Below, piece by piece: positions 43,895-54,248 of a DNA stretch of 64,000 nucleotides. A model generated the notes under the pieces. That model was given only the letters and a program-made list of their open reading frames with translations. It had not been told where the DNA came from and made no database searches. The position numbers and the translations under genes are program-made. The stretch is from Ferruginibacter sp. (lineage in GTDB: Bacteria > Bacteroidota > Bacteroidia > Chitinophagales > Chitinophagaceae), in assembly GCA_017983695.1 (NCBI GenBank), contig JAGOAX010000008.1, forward strand, positions 186,001 through 250,000, given 5' to 3'. The stretch's first letter is position 1, and every line of letters starts with the position of its first letter.

Positions 43895-44296
43895 TTAATG
43901 TTTATGATGCGGAGAAGCACATTTGCTTTTATTACAAAGCCTGTAATTATAGTAGTGTGCAGAAATAATCAGTATTACCGCTGCGGCCAATAACCAATAA
44001 TCAAGGCGATATTCCGACTTGTGAAAGAATTGTTTAACTACCAGTAGCAAAAAGCCAACAGAAAAAATATATACAGGCAGCAAATTGCGGTGATGTTTAA
44101 TATAGCCATGAAATAAAGAATAAGAACCTACAACAAAAGCCAGCAAAATCATACCCCATTCAAAATAAATATTGTCAATTATATTGATACCAAACACTGG
44201 TAGCGTACTCATTAATACAGGCAGCAAAGCACAATGTATAGCACATGCTATAGATGTTACAATGCCCAAAGCGTCCCAATTTAATTTTATATTCAT
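43895..44296 (-). CDS. MerC-domain membrane protein
   Basis: Starting at 44296 (133 residues), it has a MerC-like four-helix membrane layout: SIACAIHCALLPVL with its Cys-rich helix, then three more helices and a His/Cys-rich tail (CNKSKCASPHHKH). MerC family proteins carry mercury or other metal ions. Its promoter contains a strong palindrome (44323-44343), so it is likely regulated by a metal-sensing Fur-family protein; a Fur-family gene lies about 0.9 kb away. Confidence 0.75.
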   Translation of the reverse strand: MNIKLNWDALGIVTSIACAIHCALLPVLMSTLPVFGINIIDNIYFEWGMILLAFVVGSYSLFHGYIKHHRNLLPVYIFSVGFLLLVVKQFFHKSEYRLDYWLLAAAVILIISAHYYNYRLCNKSKCASPHHKH

Positions 44297-44310
44297 TTGT
44301 GCGTAGCGGA

Positions 44311-44342
44311 CAAAGATAGTATATTTGCAATAATGTTGCAAA
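44311..44342 (-). promoter_or_regulatory. Promoter of the MerC gene
   Basis: On the minus strand TTTG, a 20-nt spacer and TATCTTTG (44311-44318 on the plus strand) match the consensus fully. Confidence 0.7.
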
Positions 44343-44343
44343 T
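44323..44343. promoter_or_regulatory. Fur/Zur-like operator palindrome
   Basis: ATTTGCAA (44323-44330), TAATG, TTGCAAAT (44336-44343) form a perfect 8-bp inverted repeat. It overlaps the -33 box and most of the spacer of the merC-like promoter, a position typical for a repressor. Confidence 0.6.
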
Positions 44344-44423
44344 AGTTTTGTTCTGCTATTTATTAAGCAGGGGCATTGTTCTGTAAAACAAATTTGTTTT
44401 TATTGTGCTAATGGGCTTAAGCG

Positions 44424-44431
44424 TAATTTTG
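44424..44431 (+). promoter_or_regulatory. -7 element of the SCO gene
   Basis: TAATTTTG fits TAnnTTTG, with TTG at 44403-44405 (18-nt spacer). The leader to the ATG at 44445 would be about 8 nt. Confidence 0.5.
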
Positions 44432-44444
44432 TAAAAATATTTTT

Positions 44445-45170
44445 ATGAGCAAAAGGTTATTGCTGTATGTGGGTTTTTTTGCGTTGCTTTTAACGGTTTT
44501 TTATTTATTGGTTTTCAGGGATTATGATTTCAGTAAATCTAACCTGGCCGTTATTAATAATGTGCAGGAGTTTTCGTTTATTAACCAAGATGGTAAAGCT
44601 GTTACACAAAGGGATGTAGAGGGGAAAGTATATGTAGCTGAATATTTTTTTACTACGTGTAAAGGCATTTGTCCTAAAATGAATGCCAACATGCGCCGGG
44701 TTTTTGATGCTTATAAAGACGAGCCGGGTTTTATGATTCTTTCGCATACCTGTATGCCCGAAACAGATTCGGTACCATTACTAAAGGCATATGAAGAGCA
44801 GATGATCGGCGGCAAGCTGAAAAAAAACAGTGATGGCTCTTACAAAATTGAATATGATACCTCCGGAAAACCAATAATAAACCCTAACTGGAATTTTGTT
44901 ACCGGCAATAAAACTTTATTGTATAAAATGGCCAGGGAAAGTTATATGATAGATAATAACAAACCTGATTCTTCACAATTAATAAAAGATCAGTTTATAC
45001 ATACCCAGTTTTTCAGGTTGGTAGATAAGCAGGGCCGTACCCGTGGAGAAGTATATGATGGTTTAAAAAATGATGAAGTAGAAAAGTTAATAACAGATAT
45101 TAAAGATTTACTTAAAGAAAAAGTAAGTTCAAAAAGATTTATGAACGGCTTTAGCAATAACCCCAACTAA
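44445..45170 (+). CDS. SCO1/SenC family copper protein
   Basis: The 241-residue thioredoxin-fold protein has one N-terminal transmembrane helix and the copper motif CKGICPKM (near residues 71-78) plus the His in IHTQFFRL (near 186), the usual CxxxC plus His set. It helps put copper into cytochrome oxidase CuA. The gene is divergent from the MerC gene and followed by the Fur-family gene, so the three probably form a metal-linked set. Confidence 0.9.
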   Translation: MSKRLLLYVGFFALLLTVFYLLVFRDYDFSKSNLAVINNVQEFSFINQDGKAVTQRDVEGKVYVAEYFFTTCKGICPKMNANMRRVFDAYKDEPGFMILSHTCMPETDSVPLLKAYEEQMIGGKLKKNSDGSYKIEYDTSGKPIINPNWNFVTGNKTLLYKMARESYMIDNNKPDSSQLIKDQFIHTQFFRLVDKQGRTRGEVYDGLKNDEVEKLITDIKDLLKEKVSSKRFMNGFSNNPN

Positions 45171-45197
45171 TTATTATTTATACCTTTAGCAGCCAGT

Positions 45198-45611
45198 ATG
45201 GATCAGTTATTCGACATATTAAAAAGGAACCAGTTAAGTATTACTGATAGCCGTAAAAAAATACTGGAGCTGTTTTTAAATAAACCCGGGGCTTTGGCCC
45301 ATGCCGATATTGAAAAAAATACCGGTGAAGCTTTTGACAGGGTTACTGTTTACCGCACCCTGCAAACTTTTGTTGAAAAAGGCATTATACATAATATTCC
45401 CACTACCGACAACTCCATTTTATACGCCCTTTGCAAGCATGATTGTGAAGCTGGCCATCATCACGATAACCATGTGCATTTTATCTGCGATGTTTGCAAC
45501 AAAACCATTTGTCTTGATGATGTTACAATACCCGAGGTAAAACTACCCCGGGGCTTTAAGCCTAAACATGCAGAAATGGTGGTAAGTGGAGTTTGTGATG
45601 ATTGCAAATAA
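45198..45611 (+). CDS. Fur-family transcriptional regulator
   Basis: The 137-residue regulator has an N-terminal winged helix (LNKPGALAHADIEKN, then DRVTVYRTLQTF) and C-terminal metal sites: a His-rich loop (CEAGHHHDNHVHFICD) and two CxxC pairs (CDVC and CDDC). The pattern fits Fur or Zur; which metal is sensed cannot be decided. It starts 27 nt after the SCO gene and may bind the palindrome near merC. Its stop abuts the stop of the convergent M3 gene with no gap. Confidence 0.9.
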   Translation: MDQLFDILKRNQLSITDSRKKILELFLNKPGALAHADIEKNTGEAFDRVTVYRTLQTFVEKGIIHNIPTTDNSILYALCKHDCEAGHHHDNHVHFICDVCNKTICLDDVTIPEVKLPRGFKPKHAEMVVSGVCDDCK

Positions 45612-47324
45612 TTACTTCATTTGGCCTCTTACAAATTCCATCAGCACTTTTATTTTTTCGGGGCTGAAATCAAATTGTAATCCTGCTGCTGTAAATAGCT
45701 GAGGTAATGTTTTGGTTCCTCCCAATGCCAATGCACTGCAGTAATTATCCAGTGCCTGTTGTGTATTTTGCTTGTATTGCATCCACATACCAATGGCACC
45801 CAATTGTGCAATACCATATTCAATATAATAAAACGGCACTTCAAATAAATGAAGCTGGCGCTGCCAGGCATTGCTGCGGTAGTTTTCCAGTCCGCTATAA
45901 TCAATTACATCATCCTGAAATTCCTCTAAGATCTCATTCCATTTAGCGGTACGTTCGTTATTGGTATGGGTTGGATTTTCATATATCCAATGCTGAAATT
46001 TATCTATTATAGCTATCCAGGGAAAAATGGTGATCACTCTTTCCAATTGGTGCTCTTTAGCTCTTTTTAAATCTTCTGCAGTATCAAAAAATGTTTCCCA
46101 ATGATCCATGCTGAACAATTCCATACTCATGCTGGCCACTTCGGCAATTTCCATCGGGTATTCTTTAAAACCATTTAACTCTAAGGGGTGTGCCAAAAAA
46201 GAATGAATAGCATGGCCACCTTCATGCACCATTGTAGTTACGTCATGCATCTGCCCAGCAGCATTCATAAATATAAACGGCGCCCCGCTTTCCGCCAATG
46301 GGCAGTTATAACCTCCGGGTGCTTTTCCTTTCCTGCTTTCCAGGTCAAGGTGTTTTAATTCGTTCATCTTTTTTAAACAGGCACCAAAAAATGGGCGCAG
46401 TTTATTAAAGCATTCAATGGATTTGTTAACCAGCTCATCGCTTGTTTTAAAAGGATGTAGTGGTGCAGTACCTTCCGGTTCAGCATCAATATCCCATGGG
46501 CGCAATTTATCTAATCCTAGTTTTTGTTTTTTCTTTTTATAAATTTCGTTTACCAGCGGCAATACGTGAAGCTTTACTGCATCATGAAACTGGTAACAAT
46601 CTTCTTTGGTATAATCAAATCTTCCCAACTCCTTAAACCTGTAATCCCGATAATTTTTAAACCCGGCGTTCAGTGCTTCCAGGTTTCTCTTTTCTACTAA
46701 TTGATTGTATAAATTACTCAGAGTTGCTGTATCCTCCAATCTCCGCTCATGAATTTTTCTATATACTTCTTCTCTTTTATTTCTGTCGTGGCTTTCTAAA
46801 AATTTAGCTGCTTGTTGTAAGGTATATTCCTGTCCGTCAACAGTCACCATCATTTTACCGGTAGTAACACCATATTGTTGTTGCAGCACAGCCAACTCTG
46901 CCTGTAATGGAATATTTTCTTCTCTGAATAATTCAATGCTTTTTTTAACACTCCGCAGGTAAGTGAAATATTTCGGCGTATCCAGTTCTTTTGCTAACGG
47001 ATGATTCACTAATTTTTTATTCAACGCATCGGAGTAAGGTTGAATTTTAGGCTGAATTTCCATGAAGAAAAAATTAAACGCCTCTTCAAGAGCTTTATTT
47101 TCTGTATCGCAGGTCATCTTTATCTGTCGCCAGCAGGCATCTTCATTTATCAATGCTTCAAGTTCACTTTGGTCTTTCAGCCATTTTTCCATTTCCTCTT
47201 TTGAGCTAATCGTTCTTTCCAGTAAGTTTTTAAAATAGGGTTCCAGTGTTTCCCAATTGGTAAGTGTAAAATCTGCAGGTACAAAATGGCGTGCTGTTTT
47301 TTTAATGTCTGCTGAATACTGCAT
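45612..47324 (-). CDS. M3 family oligoendopeptidase
   Basis: The 570-residue cytoplasmic zinc peptidase has HEGGH at residues 367-371, followed by a conserved Glu-rich helix (EIAEVASMSMELF, third ligand near 396). The long helical N-terminal part is typical of PepF-type oligopeptidases. It cleaves short peptides. It is convergent with the Fur-family gene, abutting it. Confidence 0.92.
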   Translation of the reverse strand: MQYSADIKKTARHFVPADFTLTNWETLEPYFKNLLERTISSKEEMEKWLKDQSELEALINEDACWRQIKMTCDTENKALEEAFNFFFMEIQPKIQPYSDALNKKLVNHPLAKELDTPKYFTYLRSVKKSIELFREENIPLQAELAVLQQQYGVTTGKMMVTVDGQEYTLQQAAKFLESHDRNKREEVYRKIHERRLEDTATLSNLYNQLVEKRNLEALNAGFKNYRDYRFKELGRFDYTKEDCYQFHDAVKLHVLPLVNEIYKKKKQKLGLDKLRPWDIDAEPEGTAPLHPFKTSDELVNKSIECFNKLRPFFGACLKKMNELKHLDLESRKGKAPGGYNCPLAESGAPFIFMNAAGQMHDVTTMVHEGGHAIHSFLAHPLELNGFKEYPMEIAEVASMSMELFSMDHWETFFDTAEDLKRAKEHQLERVITIFPWIAIIDKFQHWIYENPTHTNNERTAKWNEILEEFQDDVIDYSGLENYRSNAWQRQLHLFEVPFYYIEYGIAQLGAIGMWMQYKQNTQQALDNYCSALALGGTKTLPQLFTAAGLQFDFSPEKIKVLMEFVRGQMK

Positions 47325-47377
47325 TTTATTTTTTTGAATTTATTATTTGCTTAAAATAAGGGGCTGATCAACGATTG

Positions 47378-47884
47378 TTATTTCTTTTTATAAATCGGTA
47401 CGGTGCTGCATGGTTCCCCATACATAATACTTTTTGCAACAGGCCTTAATAATTGAGTAATGGCCACATAGGCATTTTCGGAAACAGGTAAATCGCCACA
47501 ACCTTTTATCACCACTCTTTTATCGGTATAGTTTTCGGGGTTTATTGTTGCAATATTTTTTAAGAATAACGTTTGGTGTAAAAAATCTGCATTACCAAAA
47601 ACTACATTTTTGGCAACAGGTTGCAGGTAACTGCTTACCAGCATATAAGCCCACATAGGTATTATAGCATCTGCGGTACAGGTAAGCGCAACATTTTTAT
47701 TGATATAGGGTGTAAGGTCTAAACTCTTTAATGCCTCCCTGAAATCTTTTTCTTTTAATATCAAACCCATAAATAAATAATCCTTCAAATCAAACACAAT
47801 AGTTTCGTCTTTAGGATAATATTCCTCCAGGTCCACGGTAAGTATGCCGCTTTCTGAAACCTTATTTGTCATTACTTCATCCAT
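47378..47884 (-). CDS. DUF2480 family protein
   Basis: The 168-residue soluble protein begins with an acidic stretch and matches DUF2480, a Bacteroidota family of unknown function (VDLEEYYPKDETIVFDLKDYLF, MWAYMLVSSYLQPVAKNVVFG). It stands between the M3 gene and the PpiD-like gene. Confidence 0.85.
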   Translation of the reverse strand: MDEVMTNKVSESGILTVDLEEYYPKDETIVFDLKDYLFMGLILKEKDFREALKSLDLTPYINKNVALTCTADAIIPMWAYMLVSSYLQPVAKNVVFGNADFLHQTLFLKNIATINPENYTDKRVVIKGCGDLPVSENAYVAITQLLRPVAKSIMYGEPCSTVPIYKKK

Positions 47885-47951
47885 ACAGCAAAGTTATAGC
47901 AATATTTTACGGGCAGCTTGCCACACTTAAAATTTTCTTTATCCCGTAAAT

Positions 47952-47980
47952 AAAAACAGCCTTTACTTGGTAAAGGCTGT
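47952..47980 (-). terminator. Terminator of the PpiD-like gene
   Basis: ACAGCCTTTAC pairs with GTAAAGGCTGT, 11 bp, and the A run on the plus strand gives T on the minus strand. Confidence 0.8.
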
Positions 47981-48003
47981 TGTAAATAGATGTTATGCTT
48001 GTA

Positions 48004-50136
48004 TTAATAGTATTTACTACGATTGTCTTTAATGGTAGCCTGGTTCTTTAATCCTTCAAACCAGCCGGCTCCCACCTGGCTACGTAATGTGCTTAATTTT
48101 TGTGTTGCAGCATCTGGAGTGTCTATTGATTTTGTACCGATGCTATTTACTTTTATTACATAAACACCATTATTGCCAGCAATTGGCGCAGATGCTTTTA
48201 CCTGGTTTTCTTTGTTAAAGCTGGCACCTATTATTTTGGGTTCGTCACCAATATTTGCAATCATCTGGCTGCTAAAAGTAAGCGAAGAGTCTGCTCCGGC
48301 TATTTCAATTTGTTTGCTGTAGGCAGCAGCGGCAGCTTCAAGGGTTGTGCCGGTTCCCAATTTTTTTATTATTGTTTCTGCTTTCTTTTCGTTGCGTATC
48401 ACCCCTTCCACCATTGGTCTTGCGGTTGTTGCATCTTGTGTTCCTTCGCCTTGTATTTTATCTACAGTAGCTACTACAAATTTTTCACCAATATTAAATG
48501 GTTCACTCACGTCTCCTTTTTTAGCTTCAAATACCCAGCGCACCAGTAGCCTTGCATCCTGAAGATCGCCTATTGAAAAATCATTCTCTTTTATTATTGT
48601 AGGCAGGCTTATTCTTTGTAAGCCATTTTTAACAATATATGCTTCCAGCTCTTTGGCATTTTTTTGAGCCGATAATTTTGTTGCATTTAAACTGGCGTTT
48701 TGTATAGTGGCATCGCTTGGTAAAATTTCTTTTGCCAAAAATGCAACTTTATACGCCGGGGCAAATTTCCACTGGTCCAATACTTCTACATAATGATATC
48801 CTATATAATCCTGGCTTTGGCCTTTTACTATTTTTTTAGTGCCAGTAGGGTTATAAAAAACAGCATTGTAAAATGAATCAACCAGGGTTGATGAAGAGCT
48901 AAACTTATATTCCCCTTTATTATTCCTGCTTCCTTCATCATCAGAATACTTTAAAACCAGGGCATTAAAGTCAGCACCCGTTTTTACTGCTGCTGCAATA
49001 CTGTCGATTAGTTTTCTGGCTACTGAGTCTTCTCTCATTTGGCCGTTTTTATCTGCTATTTTTACCAATATATGCCTGCACTTAATACTATCGGGCATTT
49101 GTTTGGTACCCATCATTTTTGCTAATATATATGCTCCACCATCAACATACGGACCATAAACAGAACCAACTGGCTGTTTAGCAATGGTGTCAATATAAGA
49201 TGACCTTATTTTTGCTTTAGGTAAATAGTTGCTGTCAAATTCAATTAACGATGTATTTCTTGCTACAAATGCTTTTGTGTTTGGGTCTGTTGTTAAACCT
49301 TCTTTTAAACCGGCAACCAGTTCTTTTGTTTTAGCGCTATCATCAGCACTAGGCAACTGGCTAAAAGTAACGTATGAAATCATACGGCCTTCTTCCTGTT
49401 TAAACTGTTTTTTATGCTTTTGTATATAGTTGTCTATTTCGCTGTCTGTTACTTTAATGGTACTGTCGCTTATTACATTGTAAGGAATACTTACATAAGA
49501 AATATTTGCAAAAGCCTTTGCTTCAACACTGTCTTTTTCTTTCATCCACTTAGGGTAATAAGCACTGGCATTAAGCATAGCAAAATATTTACCAGATACG
49601 CTTGCTAATTTTTGTGGCTCTGCTATCTGAGCATTAATCATTTCGTATTGTTCACCCTTAGCTTTTTTAATAGTGTTAATAGCGCTGGTAACTTTTGATT
49701 CATCCAGTTTTCCTGTAGCAGGATCAACCATACTTTGGTCCTGCATTAGCGGATTTGATGGGTCGTTACTTTTTAGTATTGCAGAAAGTTCGGGTGATGT
49801 AAATTTAATACCCAGTTTTTGTGCCTCGTCATAAAATACTTTTTCGGCAACTATCTGGTTCCAAACCTGCTCTCTTATCTGTGCTGCATCAGGTGCCGGC
49901 CTTCCGGATTGCTGTGCCTGTTGCTTAGCCATATTATCGGCAAATTTTATCTTTCTCTCAAATTCTGTCTTTTCAATTGCAGAGCCATTAACCTTACCTA
50001 TACTACCGGAAAGTGAGCTAAAAAAATCATTTCCTCCCTGTTTGGCATCCATTAATATAAAGCCAATTAAACTTAAAGCTATCACTGCAATTACTATTGC
50101 TGCACCCTTATCACGAATTGTCTGAATTATTTGCAT
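48004..50136 (-). CDS. PpiD-like periplasmic chaperone/isomerase
   Basis: The 710-residue protein has one transmembrane segment near residues 13-30 (AAIVIAVIALSLIGFILM), a SurA-type N-terminal domain (KVNGSAIEKTEFERKIKFAD), a parvulin domain near residues 345-440 (IKCRHILVKIADKNG, then FNALVLKYSDDEGSR) and a large C-terminal region. It would act at the periplasmic face to help fold exported proteins. It is the second SurA/PpiD-type protein in the window (first at 7.9 kb). Confidence 0.9.
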   Translation of the reverse strand: MQIIQTIRDKGAAIVIAVIALSLIGFILMDAKQGGNDFFSSLSGSIGKVNGSAIEKTEFERKIKFADNMAKQQAQQSGRPAPDAAQIREQVWNQIVAEKVFYDEAQKLGIKFTSPELSAILKSNDPSNPLMQDQSMVDPATGKLDESKVTSAINTIKKAKGEQYEMINAQIAEPQKLASVSGKYFAMLNASAYYPKWMKEKDSVEAKAFANISYVSIPYNVISDSTIKVTDSEIDNYIQKHKKQFKQEEGRMISYVTFSQLPSADDSAKTKELVAGLKEGLTTDPNTKAFVARNTSLIEFDSNYLPKAKIRSSYIDTIAKQPVGSVYGPYVDGGAYILAKMMGTKQMPDSIKCRHILVKIADKNGQMREDSVARKLIDSIAAAVKTGADFNALVLKYSDDEGSRNNKGEYKFSSSSTLVDSFYNAVFYNPTGTKKIVKGQSQDYIGYHYVEVLDQWKFAPAYKVAFLAKEILPSDATIQNASLNATKLSAQKNAKELEAYIVKNGLQRISLPTIIKENDFSIGDLQDARLLVRWVFEAKKGDVSEPFNIGEKFVVATVDKIQGEGTQDATTARPMVEGVIRNEKKAETIIKKLGTGTTLEAAAAAYSKQIEIAGADSSLTFSSQMIANIGDEPKIIGASFNKENQVKASAPIAGNNGVYVIKVNSIGTKSIDTPDAATQKLSTLRSQVGAGWFEGLKNQATIKDNRSKYY

Positions 50137-50789
50137 ACTTTTCTATTATTAAAATGGACGGCAAAAATAGGGGAAAAACAGATATTAACACTTATTTCTA
50201 GCCCGAGGATTTTGTAAAATTGAGTATTAGTAAGGTTTTGAGGTTTATAGACCATTTTACCCGCTTAATATTATCCACATAAAAACAGGTACCGGTTTAT
50301 ATCCTGTTTTGCTTTTTGTGGTTGAGCTTATTACCTTCATTTAACCTATGTTATTATTAAAAAGTATTGTTTTTAACATACCCTTGTTAATATCACCTGT
50401 TTAGTGTTAACAAGCGGGGTTTTATAAAAATTTTAGCCTTTATAAAATGGGCTTAAAATAGTAGTTTATAAATCCTGGGGTAATTAATGTGTGAAGATGA
50501 CAATTTATACCACTATTATTAACAGCTAATTTTTTATAATATGCTATTTAGTTTTACTACGCCATTTTTATTAACCAGTGTTTATAATTAGCAGTGTAAA
50601 AAATATAATGTAGTGTTGTAAAGGTTTTATCTATAATATAAAGTTTTTTTTTATGTTAATTATATATGGATACAGGTGGATAAGTAAAAGGTTTTACTTT
50701 TACATCAGTCGTAAAAAAATTTCTTTACACTTATTAACACCCATAGTAGTAGTAAGTGATTATATAAATAATAAGTATTAATACATATT
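50137..50789. other. AT-rich non-coding region, candidate replication origin
   Basis: About 650 nt lie between divergent genes. A perfect DnaA box TTATCCACA is at 50271-50279, and a near-perfect one (minus strand TTATCCACC) is at about 50675-50683. Further near matches such as TTATTAACA (about 50731-50739) occur. The region is very AT-rich and has no convincing frame. Genes to the left are mostly minus and to the right more often plus, but the first 25 kb of the window does not follow this, so the origin call is tentative. Confidence 0.4.
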
Positions 50790-51794
50790 ATGACAGATAT
50801 TAACAGTGCAAAAGCGAATATTGAAAAGGCAGGTTTTTTAGATGTAGATATAAACCCCGAAATTGATTTATTTGCAGAAATTGAAAAATTAAAAAAAGAA
50901 AAAAATGCAATTATATTGGCGCATTATTATCAGGAGCCCGATATACAGGATGTTGCAGATTTTATAGGAGATAGTTTAGGCCTGGCACAAAAGGCAGAAA
51001 AGACAGATGCGGATATTATTGTTTTTGCCGGGGTACATTTTATGGCGGAAACTGCAAAGATCTTAAATCCTTCAAAAAAGGTTTTATTACCCGATCTTAA
51101 AGCTGGTTGTTCATTAAGTGATAGTGCGCCCCCTCCTTTATTTAAAGCATTTAAAGATAAACACCCCGATCACCTGGTAGTTACTTACATTAACTGTTCT
51201 GCCGGAATGAAGGCTTTAAGCGATATCATCTGTACTTCTTCTAATGCCCAAAAAATCGTTGAAAGTTTACCAACCGAACAACCCATCATTTTTGCGCCAG
51301 ATAAGAACCTTGGGGCTTATATTAACAAACAGACGGGTAGAAATATGTTATTATGGAATGGCGCCTGTATGGTACATGAAATTTTTAGCCTGGAAAAGAT
51401 TACTAAATTAAAAATACGCCATCCTAAAGCTAAAGTAATTGCCCATCCCGAATGTGAGGCACCAGTATTAGCTATAGCAGATTATATTGGCAGTACCACA
51501 GGTTTATTAAAATTTAGCCAGAAAGATGAAGCTACTGAATATATTGTGGTAACAGAAACAGGGATACTACACCAGATGCAAAAAAATAATCCTAATAAAA
51601 CATTTATACCTGCACCGCCAAATAATAGTTGTGCATGTAACGATTGTCCGCATATGAAATTAAATACACTCGAAAAATTGTACTTATGTATGAAATATGA
51701 GTTGCCGGAAATTATTATGAATGAAGAATTAAGATTAGCAGCAAAAAAACCGATAGATAGAATGCTGGAGATAAGTGCAAAGTATGGGTTGTAA
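50790..51794 (+). CDS. nadA: Quinolinate synthase NadA
   Basis: The 334-residue enzyme condenses iminoaspartate with dihydroxyacetone phosphate in NAD synthesis, with a [4Fe-4S] cluster. Visible: [20 protein letters not shown], the cluster Cys in [15 protein letters not shown] and CNDCPHM, and HPECEAPV. nadD lies 3.5 kb downstream; nadB and nadC are not in the window. Confidence 0.96.
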   Translation: MTDINSAKANIEKAGFLDVDINPEIDLFAEIEKLKKEKNAIILAHYYQEPDIQDVADFIGDSLGLAQKAEKTDADIIVFAGVHFMAETAKILNPSKKVLLPDLKAGCSLSDSAPPPLFKAFKDKHPDHLVVTYINCSAGMKALSDIICTSSNAQKIVESLPTEQPIIFAPDKNLGAYINKQTGRNMLLWNGACMVHEIFSLEKITKLKIRHPKAKVIAHPECEAPVLAIADYIGSTTGLLKFSQKDEATEYIVVTETGILHQMQKNNPNKTFIPAPPNNSCACNDCPHMKLNTLEKLYLCMKYELPEIIMNEELRLAAKKPIDRMLEISAKYGL

Positions 51795-51797
51795 TAG

Positions 51798-52867
51798 TTA
51801 TAAATTTTCTTTATTCAGCAAGTACACTTTAATTCTGTTACGTACATTCTCCCTGATATTTATGTAAAATAAATTAATATCCCCTGCATGAAAATTTTTC
51901 TTTGTAAAAAATAGTTTTCCAAATACATCAGGCTTACTGGTCCATAATATGTTATTATGAATTTGTGCGTTTACCACGTGCGGTACAATTTTATTAAATT
52001 TTAAAAGTACACCACCCTTGTTATTTTTTTTTTTACAAAAAAGGAATCTGTTGTCCATGAGAGTGGATTAACAACAACAGCTTTATAATTTTTTTTAGCC
52101 ACAAACCTTTGATCTGTATAACCCGTTTTATAGGTACGCCAGCTAATAATACAACCCGTACTATTAGCATTTACACTTACAGGTATAGAAGTAAAATAAT
52201 TTACTGGAACCGGTAAACCAATAATATAAGCACAGACTAATTTTTTTTGCAGGCCTTTACCATCAAAAAATTCTTTTAATAATCTAGCGGCATGTTTAGT
52301 GCCCTGGCTGTGCGATGCAATAATGATCGGCCTGCCGCCATTATAATTGCTTAAATAATATTCAAAAGCATTTTTTACATCTTGATATGCTATTTCAAAA
52401 TAAGGAGCAGCTTCCCTTTCTGCAATAAAAAAAGCTTTATAATGTGCTTGGCGATATCGTGGTGCAAAAACACGACATTGCTCATTAAATACACTGGCCT
52501 GGTATAAAATACTACTGTAATCTGTTTTGGCATTAGTGGTTGCATCATCAATAGGAGCATTCCAACGATTATCTTCTTTATTTGTTAAGGTGGTGGGGTG
52601 AATAAAGAAAACATCTGCTAAAGAATCTTTTACTAAATTTTTGCGCAGAGGTTTAGGTATACTGTCGCTTAAATCTTTTTTCCACGGATGAGCTGCCCAG
52701 TAATTTAAATTGCTGTAATCGGGAATTTTATTTATACTTACAAACTGATATTCAGGTAAAGATGAATAATTTTTTTTACTGCAGGAGTAGATAATGATAG
52801 TTAATGTAAATAATAAAATCTTCAATGAAACCTGGTTTAAAGAAAAATAACTTTTGTAATTTTTCAT
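51798..52867 (-). pseudogene. DUF3089 lipoprotein, frameshifted at an A11 tract
   Basis: One DUF3089 protein is split over two frames. From 52867 it starts with a lipoprotein signal (ending IIIYSCSKKN) and continues through HPWKKDLSD, FIHPTTLTN and the hydrolase-like SHSQGTKHAARLL to WTTDSFFVKKK. The expected end, NKGGVLLKFNKIVPHVV to HAGDINLFYINIREN, is in another frame. The shift is at 11 A (T run 52024-52034 on the plus strand); 12 or 9 would be in frame. It may be a true mutation, a sequencing error, or a slippery site used to restore the frame. Confidence 0.85.
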
Positions 52868-52969
52868 AATTAAATCTACATTCTGTAAAAGTAAAACTAC
52901 ATATAAATTAAACTATTATTCTTAGTTAATTGAGATTTTATACCTGAAAAAAATTTAGCGCAAAAAAAA

Positions 52970-54220
52970 TTGAAACTACTTCGACATATCCCCTTTTTAA
53001 AAGCTGTTTTTGTGCACAGTATTACAGCTTTCGGTGGGCCACAAGGCCATATGGGTATGATGTTGAAAACTTTTGTAGATAGAAGAAGGGATATTACCAA
53101 GGAAGAATTGATAGAGTACAATTCGTTCTGCCAGCTATTACCAGGAGCTTCATCTACACAAACACTAACTCTAATCGGTTATAAGAGAGGGGGAGTTCCT
53201 TTGGCAGTTTTAACTCTAATAATTTGGATTACACCGGCTTGTTTTTTAATGGGAGGATTATCATTTTTAATCACCAGCATTGGTAAAGAAAGGCTAAACA
53301 CAAGTGTTTTTCAGTTCATTCAACCTATGGCTATTGGCTTTTTAGCCTATGCGGCTTTCAAGGCTTTTAAAATATCGGTTAATAACTTTATTACGCAGGT
53401 TATAATGCTGGTGGCCATGTTTGGTACTTATTTTTTATTCAAAACACCATGGGTCTTTCCAGGTCTTATTATAACTGGTGGCATTGTTACAAATATCAGC
53501 AGTAGGAGAATCCCAGAAAAGACCGTAATCAAACCACGACATATAAGGTGGACTAACATTTGGGTTTTTATACTGATTTTTATTATAGCTGGTGTATTGA
53601 GTGAAGCAGCAAGAAAGCAGCAATGGGAAAGCCGTAAAGCATTTAACCTCTTCGAAAATTTTTATCGCTTTGGTAGTTTTGTATTTGGAGGTGGCGATGT
53701 TTTAATCCCACTTATATTAGATCAATATGTGGCAAGACCAAGTTCAGAACGTATGCAAAAGAAAGATCAAAACATAATACGTATTGAAAGAGACGAGTTG
53801 CTTACCGGGGCCGGTATGGTACGGGCTATACCTGGCCCCGTTTTTTCTATAGCATCCTATACAGGTGGAATAGCATTGAAAAACGAAGGAATGAAAATTC
53901 ATCTTTTAGGCTGTATAATTGGTTCTGTTGCTATTTTTCTTCCCAGTGCATTGCTTGTATTATTTTTCTTTCCGGTATGGCAATACTTAAAAAAATATGT
54001 TGTAGTTTACCGTGCACTGGAAGGCATTAACGCTGTAGTGGTGGGCATTATGTGGGCAGCAACTCTATACTTGCTAAAAGATATATCTATAATATCCTTT
54101 AGTTCTATTAGTTTTTTAAATATCGGGGTTATAGCCGGGACATTCTTAATACTACAACTTTCAAAAGTACCATCACCATTTATTGTATTGTTTTGTTTGC
54201 TGCTTGGCTGTGTATTCTAA
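52970..54220 (+). CDS. chrA: Chromate transporter ChrA-like
   Basis: The 416-residue protein has two homologous halves of about six helices each. Typical motifs are [11 protein letters not shown] and [10 protein letters not shown] in the first half and [11 protein letters not shown], then [19 protein letters not shown] in the second. The start codon is TTG at 52970 and no better one is seen. ChrA exports chromate, though many members may carry other anions. No regulator or chrB is adjacent. Confidence 0.9.
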   Translation: MKLLRHIPFLKAVFVHSITAFGGPQGHMGMMLKTFVDRRRDITKEELIEYNSFCQLLPGASSTQTLTLIGYKRGGVPLAVLTLIIWITPACFLMGGLSFLITSIGKERLNTSVFQFIQPMAIGFLAYAAFKAFKISVNNFITQVIMLVAMFGTYFLFKTPWVFPGLIITGGIVTNISSRRIPEKTVIKPRHIRWTNIWVFILIFIIAGVLSEAARKQQWESRKAFNLFENFYRFGSFVFGGGDVLIPLILDQYVARPSSERMQKKDQNIIRIERDELLTGAGMVRAIPGPVFSIASYTGGIALKNEGMKIHLLGCIIGSVAIFLPSALLVLFFFPVWQYLKKYVVVYRALEGINAVVVGIMWAATLYLLKDISIISFSSISFLNIGVIAGTFLILQLSKVPSPFIVLFCLLLGCVF

Positions 54221-54248
54221 TTTATTATTTATAAAACCATTACAAAAG

